Shown here: positions 1-7,028 of the stretch, piece by piece
Layout: the number at the start of each line of letters is the position of its first letter
How positions within the stretch are numbered: position 1 is the first letter of the stretch
NCBI GenBank assembly: GCA_030151925.1
Contig: JASLCY010000406.1
Coordinates: 1-9,524, forward strand
Source of the DNA: Oligoflexus sp.
GTDB taxonomy: Bacteria > Bdellovibrionota_B > Oligoflexia > Oligoflexales > Oligoflexaceae
Direction: 5' to 3'
Length of the DNA stretch: 9,524 nt
Program-made: the position numbers and the translations under genes
The notes under the pieces: generated by a model
Told to the model about the DNA's origin: nothing
Databases searched by the model: none
Seen by the model: the letters and a program-made list of their open reading frames with translations, nothing else

Positions 1-72
1 GAGCATAACTTGAGTCTTTCAAAAGGGTTCTCAAAGGCTAGGGAAGTGGCCGCCGCCCGTGGAAACACGACC

Positions 73-98
73 TTAGGCTTTATGATATATCTTATAAC
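73..98 (+). promoter_or_regulatory. Candidate promoter -10 elements for the winged-helix regulator
   Basis: Two sequences close to the sigma-70 -10 consensus lie in this AT-rich stretch: TATGAT at 81-86 and TATAAC at 93-98, each matching TATAAT at five of six positions. Neither has a good -35 hexamer at 16-18 bases, so which one works, if either, cannot be decided by eye. Transcription from here would place the palindromes at 113-140 in the 5' leader. The rest of 1-72 shows no gene or clear element. Confidence 0.3.
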
Positions 99-112
99 CG
101 GGCTTAAGAATT

Positions 113-140
113 GAAGAAAAACCTGTTTTTCTTCCGGAAG
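113..140. promoter_or_regulatory. Nested palindromes upstream of the regulator; possible operator or leader hairpin
   Basis: A perfect 10-bp inverted repeat (GAAGAAAAAC at 113-122, GTTTTTCTTC at 125-134) has only two bases between its arms. It overlaps a second perfect 10-bp palindrome, CTTCCGGAAG, at 131-140. The block ends 11 bases before the start codon of the gene at 152, just in front of its GAGGGA ribosome site. Winged-helix repressors often bind such dyads next to their own genes, so autoregulation is a natural inference. A leader hairpin affecting translation is the alternative. It does not look like a standard terminator, because the stem is AT-rich and no separate T-run follows. Confidence 0.45.
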
Positions 141-151
141 TTGAGGGAATA

Positions 152-529
152 ATGGATAAAACCCATGATAAAGAGGCGACTGGTTGGACCTTTCTAACGA
201 ACCATGCTCATGTACTCATTCTCTTGGCTCAGAACCCTGAACGCGTGCTGCGAGAGGTCGCCACAGCCGTAGGGATCACCGAGCGAGCTGTACAGAGGAT
301 AGTGTCTGAGCTGGAGCATGAAGGCTATATTCAGAGAAGCAAAGAAGGGCGCAAGAATACTTATACCCTCAATTTGAAGCGTCCCTTCCGTCATCCGATT
401 GAGAGCCACGTCAGCATCGGCGAGCTGGTTCGCTTGGTGCAGAGACATGAGCCCCGAGGCGAGACCTACTCGACCGGCAACGGCGTAGGAGCGAGTTCAA
501 GCGCGGGCAGTGAGATGACGGCGCAATAA
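152..529 (+). CDS. Winged helix-turn-helix transcriptional regulator (MarR/ArsR-like)
   Basis: This 125-residue protein is probably a cytoplasmic DNA-binding regulator. The N-terminus (residues 12-27, with WTFLTNHAHVL) resembles a widespread family of small winged-helix proteins that share this opening. A helix-turn-helix follows at about 33-56 (LREVATAVGITERAVQRIV), then a wing at about 59-75 (GYIQRSKEGRKNTYTL). A conserved-looking segment, RHPIESHVSIGELVRL, lies at 80-95, and the last 25 residues are Gly/Ser/Thr-rich and probably disordered. There is no visible ligand or metal site, so the signal it senses is unknown. The ATG has GAGGGA at 143-148, rather close. The gene is less GC-rich than its neighbours and uses codons such as AGA and ATA that are rare elsewhere in the window. 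Palindromes directly upstream suggest self-regulation. The target genes may lie left of the window. Confidence 0.85.
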   Translation: MDKTHDKEATGWTFLTNHAHVLILLAQNPERVLREVATAVGITERAVQRIVSELEHEGYIQRSKEGRKNTYTLNLKRPFRHPIESHVSIGELVRLVQRHEPRGETYSTGNGVGASSSAGSEMTAQ

Positions 530-559
530 CGAATTGAGGACAGCTTCGATTGAACGAGA

Positions 560-604
560 AAGCCCCAGATCTCCTTGGAGGAGGTCCGGGGCTTAATTTT
601 TTTT
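560..604 (+). terminator. Rho-independent terminator between the regulator and eno, probably bidirectional
   Basis: The arms 560-574 and 580-594 pair over 15 positions, with one A.C mismatch and one G.T wobble, around a five-base loop (TTGGA). The outer seven pairs are AAGCCCC with GGGGCTT. Eight T follow at 597-604 on the + strand, which makes it a textbook terminator for the gene ending at 529. Read on the minus strand, the hairpin lies 28 bases past the eno stop and is followed by the weaker TTTCTCGTT, so it may also terminate eno. Confidence 0.85.
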
Positions 605-621
605 ATTCGGGGCTCAGCCTC

Positions 622-2028
<1,407 letters not shown>

Positions 2029-2044
2029 TCATGCCCGCGTGTCA

Positions 2045-2052
2045 GAGAAGGA
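2045..2052 (+). promoter_or_regulatory. Ribosome binding site that decides the pepA start
   Basis: GAGAAGGA lies six bases before the ATG at 2059. The upstream in-frame TTG at 2023 has no comparable site, and the 12 residues it would add resemble nothing conserved. Confidence 0.75.
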
Positions 2053-2058
2053 TCACTC

Positions 2059-3558
2059 ATGTTGACTTATAAATCTTGGAAAGACTATCTCCCGACCCTC
2101 CACGGATGGTTGGAAGGTTTGAAAGTTGAACAGTCAAAAGGACTCTCTTCGGAGGCCTGGAACCTCGTCGCGATCAAGGCGCAAGGTGATGAGCTGGTTT
2201 TGAATAGCTCGCTCGCCGATGAAGCCCTCAAGACCAAAATCCTCGCGGAAGTGAAGAACCACGCCTGGGCGCTCGGCGAGAAATCCCTCCGCCTCGTCAT
2301 CGACGGCAAGAAGATCCTGCTCATCACGCAGAGTTCGGTCAAAACCACTTTGCCGCAGATATCTCGTCAACTCGGTATGGACACCGCCGCCTCGCTGGCC
2401 AAAGGCAAGGTGAAGGACCTCCATATCCCCGAATTCAAGGATCTGAACGCTCTCGACGTGCTCGAAGGCTTCCTCTTCGGCCTCGACGACGTCGCGGCCT
2501 ACAAATCGAAGAGCGCGCTCGAGCTGCCGAAGAAGGTCTCGGTGGCCGCGGCCGATACCGAAGCCCTGAATCGCAAGCTCGCGATGGTCAAGGCCCTCGT
2601 CTTCACCCGCTGGCTGCAGGAATCGCCTTCGAACTTCCTCAACTCGGAGCAGTTCGCGACGATCGCGACCGATCTCTTCGGCAAGACCAAGGCCGAACTC
2701 GTGATCCTCGGGCGCAAGGATATGGAGAAGCTCGGCATGGGCTCGTTCCTTTCGGTCGCGCACGGCACCGATATCGATCCGAAGCTGATCGCGCTCAAGA
2801 TCCCCGGCGTCGACACGAAGAAGACCGTGGCCCTCGTCGGCAAAGGCGTGACCTTCGATGCCGGCGGCATCAACATCAAACCGTCGGCCGGCCTCGAGGA
2901 GATGAAATACGATATGTCGGGCGCCGCGGCCGTGTTCGGCGCCGCGTCCTACTTCACCCAGGTGAAGCCGCCCGTGAACGTGATCTGCGCCCTCGGTGCG
3001 GTCGAGAACATGCTCGGGCCGAAGGCGACCCGTCCGGGCGATATCGTGAAGGCCTATAACGGCAAGACGATCGAGATCCTGAACACGGACGCCGAAGGCC
3101 GTCTGGTGCTCGCGGACGTGATCAGCTACGTGGTCGACAAGTACGATCCGGACCTCGTCCTCGATATCGCGACGCTCACGGGCGCCGTGATCTTCGGCCT
3201 GGGTCATGCCGGTGCGGGTTTCGTGGTGAAAGAGCAGAAGACCGCGGACTTCCTCAATCACGTGACGGCGAAAGTCGGCGAACCGATGTGGCAGCTCCCG
3301 ATGTGGCCCGAGCTCGAGAGCGAGACCGCCAGCGCCATCGCGGACCTTAAGAACATCGCGAATCCCAGCGTGAAGGCCGGCCCTATCATGGGCGGTTACT
3401 TCATCTATGAATTCGTCAAGGACGCCCGTTGCCAATGGGCTCACCTCGATATCGCCGGCACGGCCTGGGGCTGCGGCGCGACCGGTTTCCCGGCTAAAGG
3501 CGGCAGCGCGTTCGGCGTCCGTTCGCTGGTCGGTGCGGTCGAGATGTTCGAAGGCTGA
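2059..3558 (+). CDS. pepA: Leucyl aminopeptidase, M17 family (cytosol aminopeptidase)
   Basis: This 499-residue enzyme removes N-terminal amino acids from peptides using two metal ions, normally Zn or Mn. It is expected in the cytosol as a hexamer. The poorly conserved N-terminal domain covers about residues 1-160. The catalytic domain follows, with the M17 residues all present at the correct spacing: Lys262 and Asp267 in GKGVTFDAGG, Lys274, Asp285 (MKYDMSGAA), and Asp344, Glu346 and Arg348 in the signature NTDAEGRLVLAD. The C-terminal HLDIAGTAW is also typical. An alternative TTG at 2023 would add 12 residues, but the ATG at 2059 has the clear ribosome site. Some PepA proteins also bind DNA in recombination or regulation, and nothing here tests that. 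It stands alone, divergent from eno and convergent with mutY. The first 200 bases are less GC-rich than the rest. Confidence 0.96.
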   Translation: MLTYKSWKDYLPTLHGWLEGLKVEQSKGLSSEAWNLVAIKAQGDELVLNSSLADEALKTKILAEVKNHAWALGEKSLRLVIDGKKILLITQSSVKTTLPQISRQLGMDTAASLAKGKVKDLHIPEFKDLNALDVLEGFLFGLDDVAAYKSKSALELPKKVSVAAADTEALNRKLAMVKALVFTRWLQESPSNFLNSEQFATIATDLFGKTKAELVILGRKDMEKLGMGSFLSVAHGTDIDPKLIALKIPGVDTKKTVALVGKGVTFDAGGINIKPSAGLEEMKYDMSGAAAVFGAASYFTQVKPPVNVICALGAVENMLGPKATRPGDIVKAYNGKTIEILNTDAEGRLVLADVISYVVDKYDPDLVLDIATLTGAVIFGLGHAGAGFVVKEQKTADFLNHVTAKVGEPMWQLPMWPELESETASAIADLKNIANPSVKAGPIMGGYFIYEFVKDARCQWAHLDIAGTAWGCGATGFPAKGGSAFGVRSLVGAVEMFEG

Positions 3559-3582
3559 TAAGAGCGGTCGAATCAAAGAAGG

Positions 3583-3613
3583 GCGCCTCGCAGTTCGCGG
3601 GGCGCTTTTTTTT
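3583..3613 (+). terminator. Rho-independent terminator between pepA and mutY, probably bidirectional
   Basis: GCGCCTCGC (3583-3591) pairs with GCGGGGCGC (3597-3605) over nine positions with one G.T wobble, around the loop AGTTC. Eight T follow at 3606-3613. The hairpin begins 24 bases after the pepA stop. The last T is also part of the mutY stop codon (minus strand, 3613-3615). In the mutY direction the hairpin is followed by CCCTTCTTTGATT, so it may end that transcript too, less strongly. Confidence 0.88.
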
Positions 3614-4761
3614 CAGGCATGGCTTTCGAAAAAGAGGTCGTCCTTGAACAGGCCTTTGTTCGCGGCCTTCTTGCGTTTTAGATAAGCGTGCAAGGCCTTG
3701 CGATCGAGGTTGGAGACGAGGCTTTCATCGATGGTATCGGCCGGGATCCAGCGGAGGCCGGGTTGATCGTCCTGGATGGCGAGGGAGTGGACGACGACCT
3801 CGATGCGATGCTTGGTGATGCCGTGCCTCACCCTGGCGATCTCCTTCGCTTCGGTGATGGGAACCTCGGGCGTTTCCCACTTCAAGCCGCCGTCGGCCTG
3901 GACGATCGCGCTGGCGAAGCTCCAGGTCTTCTTGAGGAAACGCGCGGTGGGCAGCCGCTCGATGACCGCGAAACGCCCGCGTTTTTCCATGATGAACAGA
4001 TGGATCACGACGTCCTCGAGCGTCATCGCCTCCTTGGGTCTAGGCGCCAGGGCCTGCGTATTGCGCTCATAGGCGAGGCAATGGTCCTGGACGGGGCAGA
4101 TGCTGCATTTCGGGCTCTGCTTCGTGCAGATCGCCTGGCCGAGCTCCATGAGGCCCTGGTTGAATTCGCTGGGGCTCCGGGCGGGGATCAGCCGATCGCC
4201 GACCTCCTGGAAGACCTTCTTCCACTTCTGATCCGGTATCACCTGCAAATCGAACAGCCGGCAGAAGACGCGTTCGACGTTGCCGTCCACGACGGCCTTC
4301 GGAAAACCGAAGGCTATGCTTGAGATGGCGGCGGCCGTGTAATCGCCGATGCCGGGCAGCTCTTTCCAGCCCTTGAAATCGCGCGGCCAGGGCACGGGAT
4401 CGTGCTCGCTCTCGAGGCCCGCGACCAGCGCTTGGGCGGCCTCGTGCATCATTCGAAAACGGCGGTAATAACCCAGGCCGCGGCAGGCCACCCGAATCTC
4501 CTCTTCGGTTGCGTGCGCGAGTCGAAAGACGTTGGGGAAGACGTCGAGAAAACGGATATAGGCGGGGAGCACCGCCTGGATCGTGGTCTGCTGCAGCATG
4601 ATCTCACTGATCCAGACGACATAAGGATCGCCCGATGAAGCGAAACGAGTCCGCCACGGCCAATCGCGCTGATGACCTCGATACCAGGCCACGAGTTCGG
4701 AAGAGAAGCGGGTGGTTAGGGTCGGCCTGTCGCGCAAAAGTTCCGTGGAGCGTGCTGTCAC
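3613..4761 (-). CDS. mutY: A/G-specific adenine DNA glycosylase MutY
   Basis: MutY removes adenine mispaired with 8-oxoguanine and so prevents G:C to T:A mutations. The 382-residue protein has the full architecture. The catalytic Glu53 lies in SEIMLQQT, the helix-hairpin-helix is at 135-145 (LPGIGDYTAAA) and the catalytic Asp159 is in VVDGNVERV. The 4Fe-4S cysteines 212, 219, 222 and 228 have the C-X6-C-X2-C-X5-C spacing. A NUDIX-like C-terminal domain covers about 248-350. In that domain the lesion-reading loop, usually Phe-Ser-His, reads Ile-Thr-Lys at 315-317, which is unusual. The C-terminus is Lys-rich (LKRKKAANKG). The start is GTG and overlaps the TGA stop of the upstream gene in a GTGA, so translation is probably coupled. 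The 19-bp palindrome and spacing suggest these two genes form a transcript separate from the acyl-CoA genes. Confidence 0.96.
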   Translation of the reverse strand: MTARSTELLRDRPTLTTRFSSELVAWYRGHQRDWPWRTRFASSGDPYVVWISEIMLQQTTIQAVLPAYIRFLDVFPNVFRLAHATEEEIRVACRGLGYYRRFRMMHEAAQALVAGLESEHDPVPWPRDFKGWKELPGIGDYTAAAISSIAFGFPKAVVDGNVERVFCRLFDLQVIPDQKWKKVFQEVGDRLIPARSPSEFNQGLMELGQAICTKQSPKCSICPVQDHCLAYERNTQALAPRPKEAMTLEDVVIHLFIMEKRGRFAVIERLPTARFLKKTWSFASAIVQADGGLKWETPEVPITEAKEIARVRHGITKHRIEVVVHSLAIQDDQPGLRWIPADTIDESLVSNLDRKALHAYLKRKKAANKGLFKDDLFFESHA

Positions 4762-5165
4762 GTGGTCTCTTTCTTGGTTTTCTTCTTGGCTTTTTTCGCG
4801 CCGCCGACAGCCGACGAAGCCGTGGACTTGGTCGTGCTTTTCTTCGAACGGCCGCCCGTGGTTCCGGTCTTGGCCGTACGAGTCGTGCGGGCCCGAACCT
4901 TCTTCTCGATCTTGTCGAGGTTCACGCCGTACTTGCCGGCGGTCGATTTCAATTCGGTGTAGAATTTCTCGAAGGCCGGCTCGAAACGTTCGATTTGTTT
5001 TTCGAAGAGGGTCTCGAGCTCCTTGCGTTTCTGAACGACGCTCTTGTTGGTGGTCGCCTTGTTTGCGGCGGTCACGATCTTGCCGATCAGCACTTCGCCT
5101 TCGCGTTCGATCGTCTTCTGCAGTTTGCTGAGATCCTTTTGTACCTTGCTCAATATCTCGTTCAT
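4758..5165 (-). CDS. Hypothetical protein: helical/coiled-coil N-terminus with histone H1-like basic tail
   Basis: I cannot assign a family to this 135-residue protein. Residues 1-75 are charged and strongly helix-forming, with heptad-like patterns (EILSKVQKDLSKLQKTIE and KELETLFEKQIERFEPAFEKFY) that suggest coiled coil or helical bundle. The tail from 89 to 135 is low-complexity Lys/Thr/Ser/Ala with 16 basic residues and one acidic, ending in an AKKAKKKTKKE-type run. Such tails occur in bacterial histone H1-like and AlgP-like proteins and usually bind DNA or RNA nonspecifically. There is no signal peptide or membrane segment. The ATG has AGGA (plus-strand 5173-5176) seven bases upstream. Its stop overlaps the mutY start, so the two are co-expressed. 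A role in nucleoid binding or DNA repair is only an inference from the tail and the neighbour. Confidence 0.8.
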   Translation of the reverse strand: MNEILSKVQKDLSKLQKTIEREGEVLIGKIVTAANKATTNKSVVQKRKELETLFEKQIERFEPAFEKFYTELKSTAGKYGVNLDKIEKKVRARTTRTAKTGTTGGRSKKSTTKSTASSAVGGAKKAKKKTKKETT

Positions 5166-5207
5166 AAAGAAATCCTAGTTTGAGATGTAGGCCACAGTTT
5201 TGCGCTT

Positions 5208-5236
5208 ATCATACGAGACGGCGCATTGGATTGCTA
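5208..5236 (-). promoter_or_regulatory. Candidate promoter for the basic protein-mutY pair
   Basis: On the minus strand TATGAT (5208-5213) matches the -10 consensus at five of six positions. A poor -35, TAGCAA (5231-5236), lies 17 bases away. It sits in the 96-base gap after the enoyl-CoA hydratase stop and would give a leader of about 35 bases. It supports a transcript separate from the upstream acyl-CoA genes. Confidence 0.35.
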
Positions 5237-5253
5237 TTGAAACTCGCTGACCA

Positions 5254-5272
5254 CCAAGTTCTCAGAACTTGG
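5254..5272. repeat. 19-bp perfect palindrome centred on the enoyl-CoA hydratase stop codon
   Basis: CCAAGTTCT and AGAACTTGG flank a single central base at 5263. The hydratase stop codon (minus strand, 5262-5264) is the exact centre, so the last coding bases form one arm and the first intergenic bases the other. As RNA it makes an eight-pair stem with the stop codon as its loop. In the direction of transcription no T-run follows, so it is not a standard terminator. It could be an mRNA-stabilising 3' hairpin, a processing site or a protein-binding dyad near the next promoter. Confidence 0.6.
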
Positions 5273-6035
5273 CTTTACGTTTTTCAAGGAACGCTTGTAT
5301 GCCTTCTTTCGATTCTTCGCCGGCGAAACAGGTCGCGAAGGCCGTGGCTTCCGAGCTCAGGCCGCCCGCCAGGGGATGCTCGAGCGACGAACGGGCCAAA
5401 CGTTTGGTCTCGGCGATAGCGTTCGGCGCGGCCTTCAAAATGCCTTTGATAACCTTCGCTACCGCTTCTTCGAGCTCGGCTGCGGGAACAACTGTTGACG
5501 CAAGCCCGAGCGTAAAAGCTTCTTTACCATTCAGCTTACGGCCGGCGCAGAGCATTTCCATCGCGAGCGGGAGACCGACCCTACGCGCCAGGCGCTGCGT
5601 TCCGCCAAAACCCGGGATGAGGCCGAGGTCGACTTCCGGCTGCCCGAAGACCGAGGTCTCGGAAGCTACCACGATGTCGCAAGCCATGGCCATTTCACAG
5701 CCGCCGCCCAGGGCATAACCGTTCACTTTGGCGATGGTGATGAAAGGAGCTTCTTCAAGCTTCACGGTCAAATCCTGACCGAGACGGGCAAAACGAAGGG
5801 CCTGGACCGGCGTCAGGGACTGCATGGCGGCGATATCGGCGCCGGCGATAAAAGCCTTGTCGCCCGCACCCGTGAGCACCAGCGCACGCAGGCCGCGGTT
5901 CGCTTCCGCGTCGTCCAGGAGATGCGTGAGCTCTTTCATCACGGTCTCGCTCAGCGCGTTCAAAACATTGGGACGGTTGACCGTCACCGTGGTGACGTCG
6001 CCTTCGCGCTTCACCAGCAAGGTTTCATAAGCCAT
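5262..6035 (-). CDS. Enoyl-CoA hydratase / crotonase family protein
   Basis: This 257-residue crotonase-fold enzyme should hydrate a trans-2-enoyl-CoA to the L-3-hydroxyacyl-CoA, or catalyse the reverse. The oxyanion-hole segment AFIAGADIAAM is at 61-71 and the second signature, NGYALGGGCEMAMACDI, is at 105-121. Both catalytic glutamates of true hydratases are present: Glu114 in GGGCE and Glu134 in FGQPEVDLG. This separates it from relatives such as isomerases or carboxylases that lack one of them. Length and the GFGGTQRLAR motif are normal for the family. It starts 16 bases after the dehydrogenase stop, with a strong GAGGAGGAA ribosome site (plus-strand 6041-6049), so the two enzymes are co-transcribed and act in succession. 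It resembles short-chain enzymes such as crotonase, but chain-length preference cannot be read from sequence. The stop codon lies in a palindrome. Confidence 0.93.
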   Translation of the reverse strand: MAYETLLVKREGDVTTVTVNRPNVLNALSETVMKELTHLLDDAEANRGLRALVLTGAGDKAFIAGADIAAMQSLTPVQALRFARLGQDLTVKLEEAPFITIAKVNGYALGGGCEMAMACDIVVASETSVFGQPEVDLGLIPGFGGTQRLARRVGLPLAMEMLCAGRKLNGKEAFTLGLASTVVPAAELEEAVAKVIKGILKAAPNAIAETKRLARSSLEHPLAGGLSSEATAFATCFAGEESKEGIQAFLEKRKAKF

Positions 6036-6051
6036 GGAGATTCCTCCTCAA

Positions 6052-6915
6052 TCAGCTGTTGTAAGAATAAACGCCGCGACCGGTCTTACGGCCGAGATAA
6101 CCGGCTTCCACGTATTTCACGAGCAGGGGCGAAGGGCGATAACGCGGGTCGCCGAGACCGTCGTGCAGGACCTTCATGATCGCCAGGCAGGTATCGAGGC
6201 CGATGAAGTCCGCGAGGGTCAGCGGGCCCATCGGCTGGTTCGTGCCGAGCTTCATGCCCTTGTCGATGTCCTCCGCGGAGGCCACGTTCTCCATCAGGGC
6301 CGTGAAGGCTTCGTTGATCATGGGCATGAGGATGCGGTTGACCACGAAACCGGGATAATCCTGGGATTTCGAGACCTCTTTGCCGAGGCCCTTGGCGAGG
6401 GCGATGATGCGCTCGCTGGTGTCCTGGTCCGTGGTCATCGCCGGGATCACTTCCACGAGTTTCATGAGGGGAACGGGGTTCATGAAGTGCATGCCGATGA
6501 CTTTGCCCGGCCTGCGCGTCGTCGTCGCGAGGCGCGTGATGGGGATCGACGAGGTGTTGCTCGCGAGCACGCAATGGGCCGGCGTGATTTCGTCCAGCTC
6601 TTTGAAGATCTTGGTTTTGAGCGCCTCATTCTCGCTGACGGCCTCGATCACGAGATCGCAGTCCTTGAGTGCGGTCAGGCTGCTCTGGAAAGCCAGGCGG
6701 GTCAAAGTATCTTGAGCCGTCGTGCCGGCCAAAGCGCCCTTGGATTCGAGTTTTTCAAGGGAGGTCGTAATGCCTTTTTGAGCCTTGTCGAGTTGGACTT
6801 GCTGATTATCAACCAGGATGACATTGAGGCCAAACGTGGCGCAAACCTGGGCGATACCGCTTCCCATCTGGCCCGAGCCGATCACACCGATCTTTTGAAA
6901 TCCAGCGATTGCCAT
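6052..6915 (-). CDS. hbd: 3-hydroxyacyl-CoA (3-hydroxybutyryl-CoA) dehydrogenase
   Basis: This 287-residue enzyme interconverts 3-hydroxyacyl-CoA and 3-ketoacyl-CoA with NAD(H). The N-terminal Rossmann domain has [10 protein letters not shown] at 13-22. Asp36 (ILVDN) at the end of the second strand indicates NAD rather than NADP. The catalytic residues Ser122, His143 (GMHFMNP), Glu155 (KLVEVI) and Asn193 (FVVNR) have the same spacing as in the characterised human enzyme. The C-terminal helical domain ends with [14 protein letters not shown], as in stand-alone Hbd/PaaH proteins. The length is that of the monofunctional type, not the FadB fusion. The ATG has AGGAA (plus-strand 6923-6927) seven bases upstream. 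It is the first gene of a unit with the enoyl-CoA hydratase. No thiolase, acyl-CoA dehydrogenase or PHB synthase is in the window, so beta-oxidation and butyryl-CoA synthesis cannot be told apart. Confidence 0.95.
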   Translation of the reverse strand: MAIAGFQKIGVIGSGQMGSGIAQVCATFGLNVILVDNQQVQLDKAQKGITTSLEKLESKGALAGTTAQDTLTRLAFQSSLTALKDCDLVIEAVSENEALKTKIFKELDEITPAHCVLASNTSSIPITRLATTTRRPGKVIGMHFMNPVPLMKLVEVIPAMTTDQDTSERIIALAKGLGKEVSKSQDYPGFVVNRILMPMINEAFTALMENVASAEDIDKGMKLGTNQPMGPLTLADFIGLDTCLAIMKVLHDGLGDPRYRPSPLLVKYVEAGYLGRKTGRGVYSYNS

Positions 6916-6958
6916 GGAAGGGTTCCTATCTTAAGTTGAGCTATTCCGAAAGGTCCTC

Positions 6959-6986
6959 ATCTTACTCGGGCGGGTGGAAAATGCAA
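6959..6986 (-). promoter_or_regulatory. Candidate promoter for the hbd-enoyl-CoA hydratase unit
   Basis: On the minus strand TTGCAT (6981-6986) and TAAGAT (6959-6964) are 16 bases apart, matching the consensus at three and four of six positions. The start codon is about 45 bases downstream. The element lies in the 113-base region shared with the divergent pabB gene. I could not find an equally good promoter on the plus strand here. Confidence 0.35.
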
Positions 6987-7028
6987 TGCCGCACCGATCG
7001 AGGGCCGTGGCTTCCGAGGTGCCGCTCC

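Noticed and set aside
2134..3576. A 480-codon minus-strand open frame opposite pepA
   Set aside because: The opposite strand encodes an intact M17 aminopeptidase. The antisense product is rich in Arg, Glu, Asp, His and Leu, with no domain, and would read through the shared terminator region.
6909..7028. A longer N-terminus for PabB starting at 6909 or 6981
   Set aside because: The extra residues look untranslated. The 6909 start overlaps the hbd coding start on the other strand, and GTG at 7029 has a well-spaced ribosome site.
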